Positions 63,726 to 64,000 of a stretch of 64,000 nt of DNA are shown here, in pieces. Origin of the DNA: Actinomadura rudentiformis (GTDB taxonomy: Bacteria; Actinomycetota; Actinomycetes; Streptosporangiales; Streptosporangiaceae); assembly GCF_008923185.1 (NCBI RefSeq), contig NZ_WBMT01000027.1, positions 116,296-180,295 on the forward strand, in the 5' to 3' direction. The notes under the pieces are model-generated. The model was not told the origin of the DNA. It searched no databases and saw only the letters and a program-made list of their open reading frames with translations. The position numbers were made by a program, and so were the translations under genes. How positions within the stretch are numbered: the first letter of the stretch is position 1; the number at the start of each line of letters is the position of its first letter.

Positions 63726-63924
63726 TGTTAAAAGCCAGTGCCTTTATAGGCCAGGCACTTTGTGTCTGGTCTCCCCGTGGCCATGACCTCTTTTTTGTGG
63801 GGGGTTGTGGTGGGGATTTCTTTGAGGCAAGGCGGCCCCTTTTTTGAGGGGTTGCATTGCTGGGATTTTCTCTGAGGTTTGGCGGCTCGGGCCCCTTGTG
63901 GGGGTTTTGGGTTGTCGTTGGGCC

Positions 63925-64000
63925 TTGATGGAGAGTTTGATCCTGGCTCAGGACGAACGCTGGCGGCGTGCTTAACACATGCAAGTCGAGCGGAAAGGCC
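63925..64000 (+). rRNA. rrs: 16S ribosomal RNA, 5' end (runs off window)
   Basis: AGAGTTTGATCCTGGCTCAG at 63932-63951 is the universal 16S 5' primer site, followed by GACGAACGCTGGCGGCGTGC and ACATGCAAGTCGAGCGGAAA. The mature end is placed about 7 bases upstream of the primer site by comparison with E. coli numbering. GAGCGGAAAGGCC fits Streptosporangiales-type actinobacteria. Confidence 0.97.

Overview
This window is high-GC chromosomal DNA from a filamentous actinobacterium, most likely order Streptosporangiales (Actinomadura, Nonomuraea or Streptosporangium relatives). The evidence is gene content and order (relA-aspS-hisS, DUF349, alaS-ruvX-mltG-aroE, infC-rpmI-rplT, pheST, argCJBDFR-argH-tyrS), frequent GTG and TTG starts, four-base ATGA/GTGA gene overlaps, and the first ~75 nt of a 16S rRNA at the right edge. 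The genus is inference.

Layout. 1-7.5 kb: end of relA, convergent aspS and hisS, a glyoxalase-II-like hydrolase, a membrane-anchored cyclophilin, a DUF349 protein and a DinB-like protein. 7.6-10.3 kb: DUF305/DUF3105/DUF6153-like envelope proteins and a PAP2-like membrane protein. 10.3-18 kb: rarA, DUF948, DUF6167, alaS, ruvX, mltG, aroE. 18-21.7 kb: a terpene-cyclase-fold protein, an HIT protein, a PfkB kinase and a Nudix protein. 21.7-30.2 kb: infC (ATC start, behind an attenuator), rpmI, rplT, an rRNA methyltransferase, STAS protein, histidine kinase, pheS, pheT. 30.2-46.2 kb: a sugar-catabolic island in which one operon (oxidoreductase, isomerase, beta-galactosidase, ABC importer, PfkB kinase) diverges from deoR-GH4-GH38-GH29. 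46.2-51.7 kb: an ABC-F gene behind a structured leader, a DUF7873-type gene, a non-coding segment with two circularly permuted tRNA-like genes, and a MarR-controlled ABC exporter. 51.7-61.8 kb: argC-J-B-D-F-R, argH, a 3-methyladenine glycosylase, a small membrane protein, tyrS. 61.8-63.9 kb: decayed DNA with a TipAL/MerR pseudogene, then an rRNA promoter, leader and the 16S start.

Most notable finding: between 48.95 and 49.25 kb, tRNA 3' halves (T arm plus 3' acceptor strand) lie directly UPSTREAM of their matching 5' halves (5' acceptor strand, D arm, anticodon-stem strand), twice in tandem. Acceptor stems pair 7/7 in both, anticodon-stem strands pair across the split, outer flanks pair with each other, and a strong terminator follows. 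This is the architecture of circularly permuted tRNA genes, which I do not know from bacteria.

Other points: the beta-galactosidase is frameshifted by a perfect 11-bp tandem duplication at its acid/base motif; several genes carry in-frame short tandem duplications; infC and the ABC-F gene each sit behind an intrinsic terminator inside the leader; the arginine cluster has a promoter overlapped by ARG-box-like sequence and lacks argG.
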